The notes below the pieces were generated by a model. The model saw nothing but the letters and a program-made list of their open reading frames with translations, did no database searches and was not told the origin of the DNA. A stretch of DNA of 64,000 nucleotides from Celeribacter persicus (GTDB taxonomy: Bacteria; Pseudomonadota; Alphaproteobacteria; Rhodobacterales; Rhodobacteraceae): assembly GCF_003050785.1 (NCBI RefSeq), contig NZ_QAOH01000001.1, forward strand, positions 310,001 to 374,000. The letters run 5' to 3'. The position numbers and the translations under genes are program-made. Below, piece by piece: positions 36,380 to 44,950 of the stretch. Every line of letters begins with the position of its first letter. The stretch's first letter is position 1.

Positions 36380-36814
36380 GTCGTTCTCCCTGTCCTGTTG
36401 AACTTGATTGGAATAACAAGCCAGCCTGGCCCGGTTTTGGTTTGGACCAATTGTGCGAACTGGCTTACTCAGTGACCTCATGAAAAGGGACATGATCACC
36501 AAGGGTCAAAGTTTTTTCCTCTGAGGAATTTATTTTGACACGAGTCGCGCCGCTTTTTAGGTCAAACGACCACCCTTATGGGCGCGAGTGATGAATTTCT
36601 GTGCGCAGATAGAATGCCGCCACGCCTGACCGGGAAAGCCTCAAGGAATGCAGTCCTGTAAAATGGTCAAAAACGGTTGCGCCTCATGGCCAATTTCAAA
36701 GGGAGATTCGCGCGATTTTCTGGGTCAAAGAGACAAAAACGCCGTATCCGTCCACAAAAGAACCGAGGGCAGATTGGTAGGGCCAATCCCGACGCATGTC
36801 GCGCAAACCCCGCT
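36380..36814. other. Amt promoter region and gap up to gntR
   Basis: No gene was found in this 435-nt region. It holds the candidate operator near 36443 and four co-oriented GGTCAAA copies (36504, 36560, 36665 and 36723). The region reads as promoter and regulatory sequence for the amt-dmm transcript. Confidence 0.5.
36443..36464. promoter_or_regulatory. Candidate GntR operator before amt
   Basis: ACCAAT-TGTGCGA-ACTGGC inside TGGACCAATTG matches the inverted repeat found before gntR and tmm, with one mismatch in the right arm. It lies 64-85 nt upstream of the amt start. FCD-type GntR proteins typically bind TGGT-Nx-ACCA repeats, which supports but does not prove the link. Confidence 0.5.
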
Positions 36815-37528
36815 TCAGTCTTCCTGAAGCAACAGCCGTTGGTCTTCGATCAGCGCGAGTTTCATGAATTCGCTGGCCTCTTCGATGTCCCGCGCAGCGA
36901 TGGCGTTGAACAGGCCGTTGTAACCCTGCTGATAGATCGCGATCCGCGTCGGCGTCAGGTAGCGACGGTACATCGCAGTGCGGAACGACTGCCGCCGGGC
37001 GTCGAGCACGAGATTATAACACGCAATCAAAAGCGGGTTGCCCGTACCCTCGGCAAGCAGCCGGTGGAACTCTTCTTCGAGCCGTACGAAAGCCGCTGCA
37101 TCGGTCTGCACCGCTTCCATTTTTGACAGCACGACGGAAAGCGCTTCGATCTGTTTCGGCGACATGTTGACGATGGCAAGCCGCACCATGTCCGGTTCGA
37201 GAATGCCCCGCACCACCTGCAATTGCAGCGGCCCGGTCTCGGAGGCCACAGGCGAAAGCGCTTCGCCCTGCCCGTCCGGGTCGTAGGTCACAAAAGACCC
37301 CGACCCAGCCCGCCTGCGGATCATGCCGCGCGCTTCAAGCTGGTCCAGCGCCTCGCGCACCGTGTTGCGCGCCACACCCAGTTCCTGCGCCAGTTGGCGC
37401 TCGGACGGCAGCCGCTCCTCGGTCGCGTATTCCTGCGTTACGATCCGCGTCGACAACGTCTCGATCACATATTTCACCGTCGCGCCGGGAAGCGAGGTCG
37501 TGGCGGGAGGCAGGGTGGAATTGGGCAC
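36815..37528 (-). CDS. GntR family regulator, FCD type
   Basis: A 237-aa regulator with an N-terminal winged helix (about 20-85: PSERQLAQELGVARNTVREALDQLEARGMI) and an all-helical FCD ligand domain. The GTG at 37528 has AGGA 10 nt upstream and places the operator about 30 nt before it; the upstream frame runs through the palindrome array and is rejected. The final block FMKLALIEDQRLLLQED ends the protein. Position in the cluster suggests control of methylamine or C1 genes. The effector is unknown. Confidence 0.85.
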   Translation of the reverse strand: MPNSTLPPATTSLPGATVKYVIETLSTRIVTQEYATEERLPSERQLAQELGVARNTVREALDQLEARGMIRRRAGSGSFVTYDPDGQGEALSPVASETGPLQLQVVRGILEPDMVRLAIVNMSPKQIEALSVVLSKMEAVQTDAAAFVRLEEEFHRLLAEGTGNPLLIACYNLVLDARRQSFRTAMYRRYLTPTRIAIYQQGYNGLFNAIAARDIEEASEFMKLALIEDQRLLLQED

Positions 37529-37557
37529 GCGGTCGGTCCTTTGCGGTTTCCGACTAT

Positions 37558-37583
37558 TAGACCAATTTTTCGCAACTGGTCCA
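37558..37583. promoter_or_regulatory. Candidate autoregulatory operator before gntR
   Basis: TAGACCAAT followed by an 8-nt spacer and ACTGGTCCA is the clearest copy of the shared inverted repeat. It lies 30-55 nt upstream of the GTG, where a repressor would block transcription. Confidence 0.5.
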
Positions 37584-37618
37584 GAGCAAGCGTGCTGGTT
37601 CAATCGGTCACAATACGA

Positions 37619-37843
37619 AAGAGGCGCGGGAAAACCGCGCCTCTTGTGGGTTTTGCTATAGGTGGCAAGCGTTTGCCCAACGCCCGAAAGCGTTCGGGCG
37701 CATTCGAATCTTGAAAGGCTCCACTGGAGCCTTTCATCGCGACATGTCGCGACCGGTCCTCTTGCCCTGCGCCCGCAGATTTGCGGGCGCGTTCGGCGCT
37801 TCCATCGCTCCACTGGAGCGATGGATCGGCCCCACAAGGCCGA
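37619..37843. repeat. Array of consecutive perfect palindromes
   Basis: Between purU and gntR, nearly every base belongs to an inverted repeat: 11-bp stem at 37619-37645 (AAGAGGCGCGG arms), GGCAA-GCGT-TTGCC (37664-37677), CGCCCGAA-AGCG-TTCGGGCG (37681-37700), ATTCGAAT (37702), a 25-nt palindrome at 37712-37736, TCGCGACATGTCGCGA (37737), GACCGGTC (37751), GCGCCCGCA-GATT-TGCGGGCGC (37769-37790), a 25-nt palindrome at 37801-37825, and TCGGCC-N6-GGCCGA (37826-37843). The two 25-mers share the core GCTCCACTGGAGC. It may end purU transcription, but the amount of structure is far beyond a terminator. Confidence 0.8.
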
Positions 37844-37850
37844 CCGCGCC

Positions 37851-38735
37851 TCACCCCATCCGCTCAGACGAATACGATCCCGGCGACGCCTGAAACACCA
37901 CGGTCTTGTTGCCGTTCAGGAACACCCGATGGTTCGCATGCGCATGGATCGCGCGAGCCAGAACCTGGCTTTCCACATCGCGCCCCAGAGACACGAAATC
38001 CTCCGGGCTTTGCGCATGGGTGATGCGTACCACGTCCTGTTCGATGATCGGACCTTCATCGAGATCGGCGGTCACATAGTGAGAGGTCGCCCCGATCAGT
38101 TTTACGCCACGCGCATAGGCCTGTTTGTACGGGTTCGCACCCTTGAAAGAGGGCAGGAAAGAGTGGTGAATGTTGATGATCCGACCCGACATCACCTTGC
38201 ACATCTGATCCGACAGGATCTGCATATACCGCGCCAGAACGATCAGCTCGGCCCCCGAATCCTCGACCACTTTCATGATCGCGGCTTCGGCCTCCGGCTT
38301 GTTCTCCTTGGTCACACGGATGTAGTGGAACGGAATGTCGTTGTTCACGACAACCTTTTGATAATCCATGTGATTCGAGATCACGGCCACGATTTCCACA
38401 GGCAGCGCACCGATACGCACACGGTACAGAAGATCGTTCAGACAGTGACCGAACCGGCTCACCATGATCACGACTTTCATCTTCACGCTTTCGTCGTGGA
38501 AGGCAAAGGTCATGGCGAAGTCTTCGGCGATCTTGGCGAAGTCCTTTTCAAGCGCCGCCTGATCCGCGCCCTCCTCAGAAGCAAAGCTCACGCGCATGAA
38601 GAACTGACCGGTTTCGGTGTCGTCGAATTGCGAGCTGTCGGTGATGTTGCAGCCATGCTCCGCGAGGAAGGTGGCGATGGCGGCGACGATCCCGCGCGTC
38701 GTCGCGCAGGTCACGGTGAGACAGAATTTCGTCAT
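37851..38735 (-). CDS. purU: Formyltetrahydrofolate deformylase PurU
   Basis: Hydrolyses 10-formyl-THF to THF and formate, the exit step of the THF-linked methyl oxidation route. It is 294 aa from the ATG at 38735, with GGAGAAAAAG upstream. An N-terminal ACT domain (about 1-85) precedes the formyltransferase-like domain with VISNHMDYQ, FHYIRVTKENK, IVLARYMQILS and IINIHHSFLPSFKGANPY, including the conserved Asn/His/Asp set. It follows folD by 77 nt in the mgd-folD-purU direction; formate made here would feed the Fds enzyme. Confidence 0.95.
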   Translation of the reverse strand: MTKFCLTVTCATTRGIVAAIATFLAEHGCNITDSSQFDDTETGQFFMRVSFASEEGADQAALEKDFAKIAEDFAMTFAFHDESVKMKVVIMVSRFGHCLNDLLYRVRIGALPVEIVAVISNHMDYQKVVVNNDIPFHYIRVTKENKPEAEAAIMKVVEDSGAELIVLARYMQILSDQMCKVMSGRIINIHHSFLPSFKGANPYKQAYARGVKLIGATSHYVTADLDEGPIIEQDVVRITHAQSPEDFVSLGRDVESQVLARAIHAHANHRVFLNGNKTVVFQASPGSYSSERMG

Positions 38736-38812
38736 CTTTTTCTCCAGATGCAAGGCGCTCCCCTGACACGCGCCCTCGATGTTGGTTCGTTGTTTTTGTT
38801 ATGTTTTATTTT

Positions 38813-39730
38813 TTAGGCAGTGAGCCCTTCGGGCTCGGGAAGATCGTTGGCGCGGCAGGCGGCCGTCACCGTATTGGCCAGCAGGCAAGCGATGGTCATC
38901 GGACCGACCCCGCCCGGCACCGGCGTGATCGCACCGGCGACCTCGGCGGCCGTGTCGAATTCGACATCGCCGACGAGCTTGGTCTTGACCGTACCGTCTT
39001 CGCGCAGGCCTTTTTCCGGCGCGTCGACCCGGTTGATGCCCACGTCGATCACGGTGGCACCGGGTTTCACCCAGCTCCCCTTGATCATCTCCGGACGCCC
39101 GACGGCAGCCACGAGAATATCGGCGCGGCGGCAGACCTCTTCGATGTCCTTCGTCCGTGAATGCGCGATGGTCACCGTGCAACTGTCGCGCAACAAAAGC
39201 TGCGCCATCGGCTTTCCGACGATGTTGGAGCGCCCGACGACCACGGCATTCAGCCCCGAAAGGCTGCCGAGCTGATCGCGCAGCATCATGAGACAGCCCA
39301 GCGGCGTGCAAGGCACCATGGATTTTTGGCCGGTGCCCAAAAGGCCCACATTGGAAATATGAAACCCGTCGACGTCCTTAGTCGGATCAATCGCGTTGAT
39401 CACCAGATCGCTGTCGAGATGATCTGGCAGCGGCAATTGCACAAGAATGCCATGCACCGCCGGATCGGCATTGAGCTGTTCGATGAGCGCCAGAAGATCG
39501 GCCTCCGACGTGTCCGCCGACAGTTTGTGCTCGTAAGAATTCATCCCGCATTCCACGGTCTGCTTGCCCTTGTTGCGCACGTAAACCTGGCTTGCGGGAT
39601 CTTCGCCCACCAGCACCACGGCCAGACCCGGCGTGATGCCGTGAACCTCTTTCAAACGCGCCACATGGGCGGCCACTTTCTCGCGCACGGTCTCGGCAAA
39701 GGCCTTCCCGTCGATGATCTGTGCAGTCAT
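38813..39730 (-). CDS. folD: Bifunctional methylene-THF dehydrogenase/cyclohydrolase FolD
   Basis: Oxidises 5,10-methylene-THF to methenyl-THF and hydrolyses it to 10-formyl-THF. It is 305 aa from the ATG at 39730, preceded by GGAGAGAGAC. Family marks are [21 protein letters not shown] (conserved Lys of the active site), [10 protein letters not shown], and [17 protein letters not shown]. It lies between mgdD and purU, so methylene-THF made by Mgd and Dmm is handed on within one operon. A second folD elsewhere in the genome is possible. Confidence 0.95.
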   Translation of the reverse strand: MTAQIIDGKAFAETVREKVAAHVARLKEVHGITPGLAVVLVGEDPASQVYVRNKGKQTVECGMNSYEHKLSADTSEADLLALIEQLNADPAVHGILVQLPLPDHLDSDLVINAIDPTKDVDGFHISNVGLLGTGQKSMVPCTPLGCLMMLRDQLGSLSGLNAVVVGRSNIVGKPMAQLLLRDSCTVTIAHSRTKDIEEVCRRADILVAAVGRPEMIKGSWVKPGATVIDVGINRVDAPEKGLREDGTVKTKLVGDVEFDTAAEVAGAITPVPGGVGPMTIACLLANTVTAACRANDLPEPEGLTA

Positions 39731-39784
39731 GTCTCTCTCCAATATCTCTCCGAAAACCTCGGTCCGAACCCTTAGGCCGAAACG

Positions 39785-40354
39785 TCAGTCCTCAAGGCGG
39801 CGGGCGGCCACGGCCAGTGCGTGCCAGAGCGACCCCGCCAAAGTCCGCATCCCGATCACCGCCAGCCGGTCTTCGGCACGGCGGATCAGGAAAACAGTCA
39901 TATGTTCAAGCCCCGTGCGCGTCGCCTGCCCCGGCCCGAAGGTTTTCGCGTCGATGTTCACAAGCTTGTTCATCAGCGCCTCGATCGGCCCCGCACCCTG
40001 CGACGAGGCAATCTCGAACGCGGTGAAACCGTCGGTCTGCTCGGTCACGGAACACTCGGGCACCTCGGCTTTCAGCATGGCTGCGAAATCCATCTCGGCT
40101 TTGCCGGTCGCTTCGATCATCCATTGCCCACGTCCGGTCCAGAAGGCGGCATAATTCCCCATGGACACGGCCTTCGCCACATCCGGCAACGCCAGACCGA
40201 AGGGCGCAGGAGTGTCCTGCCCGGCCCGCAGGCTCAGAGAGGCCAGCCCGAGACCGGTGTTTTCCGAGATGGTCAGCGCACCGCACACTTCGGTCCGTGC
40301 CACCGTACCGCCGAGAGCGGTGATGGGGGTCAGATCAGTCACAGTATTAGTCAC
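39785..40354 (-). CDS. mgdD: N-methylglutamate dehydrogenase subunit MgdD (SoxG-like)
   Basis: A 189-aa sarcosine oxidase gamma-subunit homologue, here assigned to N-methylglutamate dehydrogenase because of the gmaS-mgs context. It starts with GTG at 40354, with GGAGG upstream, and overlaps mgdC by 8 nt. Features are LGLASLSLRAG, WTGRGQWMIEA and RTGLEHMTVFLIRRAEDR. The alternative is a true sarcosine oxidase; no glycine-betaine pathway genes are seen nearby, which favours Mgd. Confidence 0.85.
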   Translation of the reverse strand: MTNTVTDLTPITALGGTVARTEVCGALTISENTGLGLASLSLRAGQDTPAPFGLALPDVAKAVSMGNYAAFWTGRGQWMIEATGKAEMDFAAMLKAEVPECSVTEQTDGFTAFEIASSQGAGPIEALMNKLVNIDAKTFGPGQATRTGLEHMTVFLIRRAEDRLAVIGMRTLAGSLWHALAVAARRLED

Positions 40355-43292
40355 GGAGACGTCCTCCTTCGGGGTCGACGAAATGGGCTGAGACCACTTC
40401 GACCTTCATTTCCTGTCCTTCCAGCGGGTTGGCCGCGATCAGCACCTCGCCCATCCGTTCCGCGCCGTTCTCAAGGAACCCGAGCGCGATATAGCTTTCG
40501 AGATGCGGCGAATAGCAGGACGAGGTAATCCAGCCCTGATCGCTGGTCATCGTCTGCGCCTCACCTTGGGTGAAAAGATGCGACCCGGCCATAACCTGCG
40601 TTTGAGCTTCAAGCGGCTTGAAGCCCACGAGCCGACGTTTCTCCGCCGCCATCCCTTCGCGCCGCGACATCACAGCTCCGATACTGTCTTTCTTCGCAGA
40701 AACCATTTTGCCCAAACCAAGCATCTGCGCCGTGGTCTGACCATTGAGTTCAGCCCCTGCCGCGTGACCTTTCTCGATCCGGAGCACGGCAAGCGCTTCG
40801 GTCCCATAAGGTGTCACGCCAAGGTCCGCACCCTGCTCCATCAGCCGCTCCATGAGCGCCTGACCGTAGCGGGCGGGCACGGCAACTTCATAAGCCAGTT
40901 CGCCAGAGAAGGAGATGCGGAACAGACGCGCCCGCAGCCCCTTGCAAATCGTCAGCTCGGCGCAGGCCATGAAGGGAAACGCCTCATTCGAGAGATCGAA
41001 CCCGTCGACGATCCGCCTGAGCAATTCCCGCGATTTCGGCCCCGCCACGGCGATCTGCGCCCAGGCGTCGGTGGTCGAAATCAATTGCACATCCAGCTCC
41101 GGCCAGACGCATTGGTGGAAGAATTCCATCTGGCGATACACGAGGCCCGCATTGGCGGTCGTCGTCGTGACCACATAGTGGTCCTCCGCCAAGCGTGCAC
41201 AGGTGCCATCGTCATAGGCATGACCATCCTCGCGCAGCATGAGACCGTACCGAACCATGCCGACTTTCAGCGTGCCCATCATGTTCGAGTACATGCGGTT
41301 GAGGAATTCGCCCGCATCCGTCCCCTGCACATCGACCTTGCCGAGCGTCGTCACATCGCAAAGACCCACACCCGATCGCACCGCGAGAACCTCGCGATCC
41401 ACGGTCTGCCGCCAAGTGGTTTCGCCCTTCTGCGGGAAATATTGCGCCCGCATCCATTGGCCGACCTCGACGAACTCGGCACCTTGCGCCTCCGCCCAAT
41501 GATGCGTCGGCGTCAGGCGGCGTGGCCGGAACAGCGGCCCGGTGTCGCCGCCGCCCAGCACGGCAAGCGAGACGCCGGTATAGGGCGGGCGGAAAATCGT
41601 CGTGCCGGTCTCGGGAATCGACTTGCCGGTCAGTTCGGCCATCACAGCAAGCGCGGAGATGTTCGAGGTCTTGCCCTGATCAGTGGCCATGCCCAGCGTG
41701 GTCCAGCGTTTCAAGTGCTCGACCGGCTTCATATTTTCCTTATGCGCCAAGGCAATATCCTTAACCGTCACGTCATTCTGGAAATCGACCCATGCCCGTT
41801 TCTTGCCCGGCACATGCCAGAAGGCGGCTTGCTCCGACGGCATATTTTCCGCCTTAGGCAGGGAAATCTCAGCGGCATTGATCCCGATCTCCGAGAGCGC
41901 CGTGATCGCGGCATTCATCCCATCGGCCAACGCCTCTTCGGTGCCACCTTTGCCCGCAGCCGCCCCTGCCGGGATCAGACCTTTCGGACCATCCGGGCTC
42001 GGAACGAAGGCCAAAAGATCGTCATTCCAGACCGGTCGCCCGCGATGATGCGACGCGAGATGCACGTTGGGGTTCCAGCCCCCCGCCACACCAAGAGCGC
42101 CGACGTCATGCCACTCGGAGCGCCCGCCCCGGGTGATCTCGATTGCGCTCAGACCCAGACGGCCTTTCGTCCCGGTCACGGTCGATCCCGCGAAGACCTC
42201 GTAATCGCCAAAGCGCGGCGCGGCCTCACGCGCGTCAATGACGCCAAGGACCTTCGCGCCTTTCGCGATCAGGTCCATCGCCGTGCGATGCCCGTCGTCG
42301 CCATTGGTGAAAATCGCAATCGCATCCGCGTCGCGTTTCACCGGGCTCACCGCCCAGCGGTTGGCATAGGCGCGCATGGCGCCCGCCAGCATCACACCCG
42401 GACGGTCGTTGTCTGCGAACGGGATATGCCGCTCCGTCGCGCCCGCCGCCAGAACGGTGCGTTTCGCGGTGATCCGCCAAAGCGTCTGGCGCACCTTGTC
42501 GCCCGGAACGGCCAAGTGATCGGACACCCGCTCCACCGCGCCGAAAATGCCGTGATCGTAAATCCCGAACACTGTGGTGCGGGTCATGATCCGAACATTC
42601 GGCAGGCTCTCAAGCTCGGCTTTTGCCGCCGCGACCCAGTCCATGGCAGCAGCACTGTCCAGCGCATCGCTCTCCGCCATGAGACGCCCGCCCAAAACGA
42701 AATCCTCATCCGCGAGGATCACTTTCACGCCCACACGCCCGGCAGTCAGTGCGGCGGCAAGCCCCGCCGCTCCCGCCCCCACGATCAAAAGATCGCAATG
42801 CAGGAAGCCTTTGTCGTAATCGTCGGGGTCCGGCTGCATCGAGAGCGAACCAAGCCCCGCCGCCTTGCGGATCATGGGCTCATAAAGCTTTTCCCAGAAC
42901 GCTTTCGGCCACATGAACGTCTTGTAATAGAACCCCGCAGCAAAAAAGGGCGACAAAAGGTCGTTCACCGCCAGAAAGTCGCGATGCAGCGGCCCCATGT
43001 GGTTTTGCGAGCGCGCCGTCAGCCCGTCGAACAGTTCGGCCACCGTGGCGCGCGTATTCGGTTCCTGCCTTGCGCCGGTGCGCAACTCGACCATGGCGTT
43101 GGGTTCCTCAGACCCCGCCGCTACGACACCGCGCGGGCGGTGATATTTGAAGCTCCGGCCCATGAGCTGCACGCCATTGGCAAGCAACGCGGAGGCCAGT
43201 GTGTCGCCCTGAAAGCCTTTGTACGCCTTGCCGTTGAAAGTGAAGTTCAGTGGCGCGTTGCGATCGATCAGACCACCGGTCAGACGGGTCAT
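40347..43292 (-). CDS. mgdC: N-methylglutamate dehydrogenase subunit MgdC (SoxA-like)
   Basis: A 981-aa sarcosine oxidase alpha-subunit homologue. The N-terminal region (1-100) is a 2Fe-2S/ferredoxin-like domain with FNGKAYKGFQGDTLASALLANG. A Rossmann domain follows with VGAGAAGLAAAL near residue 173 and a second nucleotide-binding region. The C-terminal third (about 600-981) is GcvT-like and should bind THF, taking up the methyl as methylene-THF. ATGA overlap with mgdB and an 8-nt overlap with mgdD show a tight operon. Substrate is inferred from context. Confidence 0.88.
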   Translation of the reverse strand: MTRLTGGLIDRNAPLNFTFNGKAYKGFQGDTLASALLANGVQLMGRSFKYHRPRGVVAAGSEEPNAMVELRTGARQEPNTRATVAELFDGLTARSQNHMGPLHRDFLAVNDLLSPFFAAGFYYKTFMWPKAFWEKLYEPMIRKAAGLGSLSMQPDPDDYDKGFLHCDLLIVGAGAAGLAAALTAGRVGVKVILADEDFVLGGRLMAESDALDSAAAMDWVAAAKAELESLPNVRIMTRTTVFGIYDHGIFGAVERVSDHLAVPGDKVRQTLWRITAKRTVLAAGATERHIPFADNDRPGVMLAGAMRAYANRWAVSPVKRDADAIAIFTNGDDGHRTAMDLIAKGAKVLGVIDAREAAPRFGDYEVFAGSTVTGTKGRLGLSAIEITRGGRSEWHDVGALGVAGGWNPNVHLASHHRGRPVWNDDLLAFVPSPDGPKGLIPAGAAAGKGGTEEALADGMNAAITALSEIGINAAEISLPKAENMPSEQAAFWHVPGKKRAWVDFQNDVTVKDIALAHKENMKPVEHLKRWTTLGMATDQGKTSNISALAVMAELTGKSIPETGTTIFRPPYTGVSLAVLGGGDTGPLFRPRRLTPTHHWAEAQGAEFVEVGQWMRAQYFPQKGETTWRQTVDREVLAVRSGVGLCDVTTLGKVDVQGTDAGEFLNRMYSNMMGTLKVGMVRYGLMLREDGHAYDDGTCARLAEDHYVVTTTTANAGLVYRQMEFFHQCVWPELDVQLISTTDAWAQIAVAGPKSRELLRRIVDGFDLSNEAFPFMACAELTICKGLRARLFRISFSGELAYEVAVPARYGQALMERLMEQGADLGVTPYGTEALAVLRIEKGHAAGAELNGQTTAQMLGLGKMVSAKKDSIGAVMSRREGMAAEKRRLVGFKPLEAQTQVMAGSHLFTQGEAQTMTSDQGWITSSCYSPHLESYIALGFLENGAERMGEVLIAANPLEGQEMKVEVVSAHFVDPEGGRLRD

Positions 43293-43570
43293 TCTGCCGC
43301 TCCCAGTTTGACGTTCGAGGCCAGTTCCGCCCCGAGGATTTCATGCGTGGTGGTGTCGCGCGTGACGACAAGCCAGCTCCGGTCGCCCTGTTCGTGGAAC
43401 CAAAGCTCGCGGTGAACGCCCGCCGGGTTGTCACGCTGGAACACATAGTCGCAGAACGCCGCTTCAGCATTCTCCGCCGCCGCATCGGGCCGGAACATCA
43501 GGTTGGCATCGCCCAGATAAGTGAATTCCTGACTGTCGCGCAGGCCGAGAAGGGGATGAGGGATCAGCAT
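43289..43570 (-). CDS. mgdB: N-methylglutamate dehydrogenase subunit MgdB (SoxD-like)
   Basis: A 93-aa sarcosine oxidase delta-subunit homologue. It begins MLIPHPLLGLRDSQEFTYLGDA, with the family's RPD and FCDYVFQRDNPAGVHRELWFHEQGDRSWLVV. Only one Cys (in FCDY) is seen, whereas many SoxD proteins bind zinc with several Cys, so the metal site looks reduced. It starts 9 nt after mgdA and overlaps mgdC as ATGA. Confidence 0.85.
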   Translation of the reverse strand: MLIPHPLLGLRDSQEFTYLGDANLMFRPDAAAENAEAAFCDYVFQRDNPAGVHRELWFHEQGDRSWLVVTRDTTTHEILGAELASNVKLGAAE

Positions 43571-43579
43571 CTTTTCACC

Positions 43580-44830
43580 TCAATGCAGGTTGGGTTGGGC
43601 GCCAACGCCCTTTTCGTCGATGACATAACCACGCTCGAACCGGTCGAGACGATAGGCGGTCGCGGTCTCATGCGGACGCCCGGTCGCGAGTAAATGCGCA
43701 AAGGCATAGCCGGAGGCGGGCGTCGCCTTGAACCCGCCGTAACACCAGCCGGCGTTGAGATAGAGCCCGTCGATATGGGTCCGGTCAATGATCGGCGAGC
43801 CGTCCATGGACATATCCATAATGCCGCCCCAACTGCGCAAAAGCCGTGCGCGCCCGATCATCGGCATGAGCGCCATGCCGCCTTCGAGCACATCCTCGAC
43901 CACCGGTAGGTTGCCGCGCTGCGCATAGGAATTGTAGCCGTCGATGTCGCCCCCAAACACAAGCCCGCCCTTGTCGGACTGGCTGACATAGAAATGCCCC
44001 GCGCCAAAGGTGATGACGCCCGGAATGGTCGGCTTGAGTCCTTCTGACACAAAGGCCTGCAACACATGGCTTTCGATCGGCAGGCGCATGCCCGCCTTTT
44101 CCATCACGCGCCCGGAAGAACCCGCCACGGCCACACCGACCTTCTTCGCCCCGATAAAGCCGCGTGAGGTGTCGACACCCAAAACCTTGCCGTTCTCGAT
44201 CTTGAAGCCGGTGACTTCGCAATTCTGGATGATGTCGACGCCGCGCTGATCTGCGCCACGGGCATAGCCCCAGACCACACCATCGTGGCGCGCCGTACCC
44301 GCCCGTTCCTGCATCAGCCCGCCCTTGATCGGGAAGCGCGCATTGTCGAAATTCAGGAAGGGCACCATCTCCTTGACCTCGTCACGCGACAAAAGCCGCG
44401 CGCCCGCACCGGCCAGCATCATCGCATTGCCGCGACGGCGATAAGCATCGCGCTGCCCATCCGTGTGGATCAGGTTGATGATCCCGCGTTGCGACACCAT
44501 CGAGTTGAAATTGGTTTCCTGCTCTAGATTTTCCCAGAGCTTCATCGAGAATTCATAGAACGGCTCGTTGCCCGGCAGCAGGTAGTTGGAACGAATGATC
44601 GTCGTGTTCCGCCCGATATTGCCGGAGCCGAGCCAGCCCTTTTCCAGCACTGCAACCTTCAGCTCGCCAAAGGTTTTCGCCAGATAAAAGGCCGTCGCAA
44701 GCCCATGCCCGCCGCCGCCGACGATCACGATGTCATAGGAGGGTTTCGGGTCCGGGTTACGCCACAGCGGCGTCCAGCCCTTGTGCCCGGTCAGGGCCTC
44801 TTTCACGACTTTGAAACCAGAGAATTTCAT
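43580..44830 (-). CDS. mgdA: N-methylglutamate dehydrogenase subunit MgdA (SoxB-like)
   Basis: A 416-aa sarcosine oxidase beta-subunit homologue, an FAD amine oxidoreductase that oxidises the N-methyl group of N-methylglutamate. The Rossmann motif VIVGGGGHGLATAFYLAK lies at about residues 33-50, followed by EKGWLGSGNIGRNTTIIRSNY and a C-terminal GWCYGGFKATPASGYAFAHLL. The ATG at 44830 follows AAGGAGCGC. It is the first gene of mgdABCD-folD-purU and divergent from an AraC regulator, with paired direct repeats between. Confidence 0.88.
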   Translation of the reverse strand: MKFSGFKVVKEALTGHKGWTPLWRNPDPKPSYDIVIVGGGGHGLATAFYLAKTFGELKVAVLEKGWLGSGNIGRNTTIIRSNYLLPGNEPFYEFSMKLWENLEQETNFNSMVSQRGIINLIHTDGQRDAYRRRGNAMMLAGAGARLLSRDEVKEMVPFLNFDNARFPIKGGLMQERAGTARHDGVVWGYARGADQRGVDIIQNCEVTGFKIENGKVLGVDTSRGFIGAKKVGVAVAGSSGRVMEKAGMRLPIESHVLQAFVSEGLKPTIPGVITFGAGHFYVSQSDKGGLVFGGDIDGYNSYAQRGNLPVVEDVLEGGMALMPMIGRARLLRSWGGIMDMSMDGSPIIDRTHIDGLYLNAGWCYGGFKATPASGYAFAHLLATGRPHETATAYRLDRFERGYVIDEKGVGAQPNLH

Positions 44831-44889
44831 GCGAGTGCGCTCCTTCGTCTGATCCCTTTCTAGCGGCGATTTTCACTCTGTACCTCCAT

Positions 44890-44920
44890 AATCAGGTCGT
44901 ATATTTTCAAAATCAGGACG
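44890..44920. promoter_or_regulatory. Direct repeats between mgdA and the AraC gene
   Basis: AATCAGGTCG (44890) and AATCAGGACG (44911) are direct repeats with a 21-bp period, two helical turns. Both are followed by a CTATT/GTATATT stretch. This suits a dimeric AraC protein bound in the divergent promoter region. Confidence 0.45.
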
Positions 44921-44950
44921 CTATTTCATGTTTTTCGGGAAGGCGCAAAA

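Noticed and set aside
37619-37843. CRISPR-like array
   Set aside because: The units are palindromes of unequal length and sequence, with no regular repeat-spacer pattern and no cas genes.
37600-37893. Short open frames over the palindrome array on both strands
   Set aside because: They encode the palindromes themselves (SIAPxERW-like text in several frames), with no RBS, and read as artefacts of a non-coding element.
40503-43415. 970-aa open frame on the plus strand
   Set aside because: It mirrors mgdC on the other strand; the composition is that of a high-GC shadow frame.
39785-44830. Plain sarcosine oxidase operon (soxBDAG)
   Set aside because: The subunit families are the same, but linkage to gmaS-mgsABC and the lack of betaine or sarcosine genes favour N-methylglutamate dehydrogenase.
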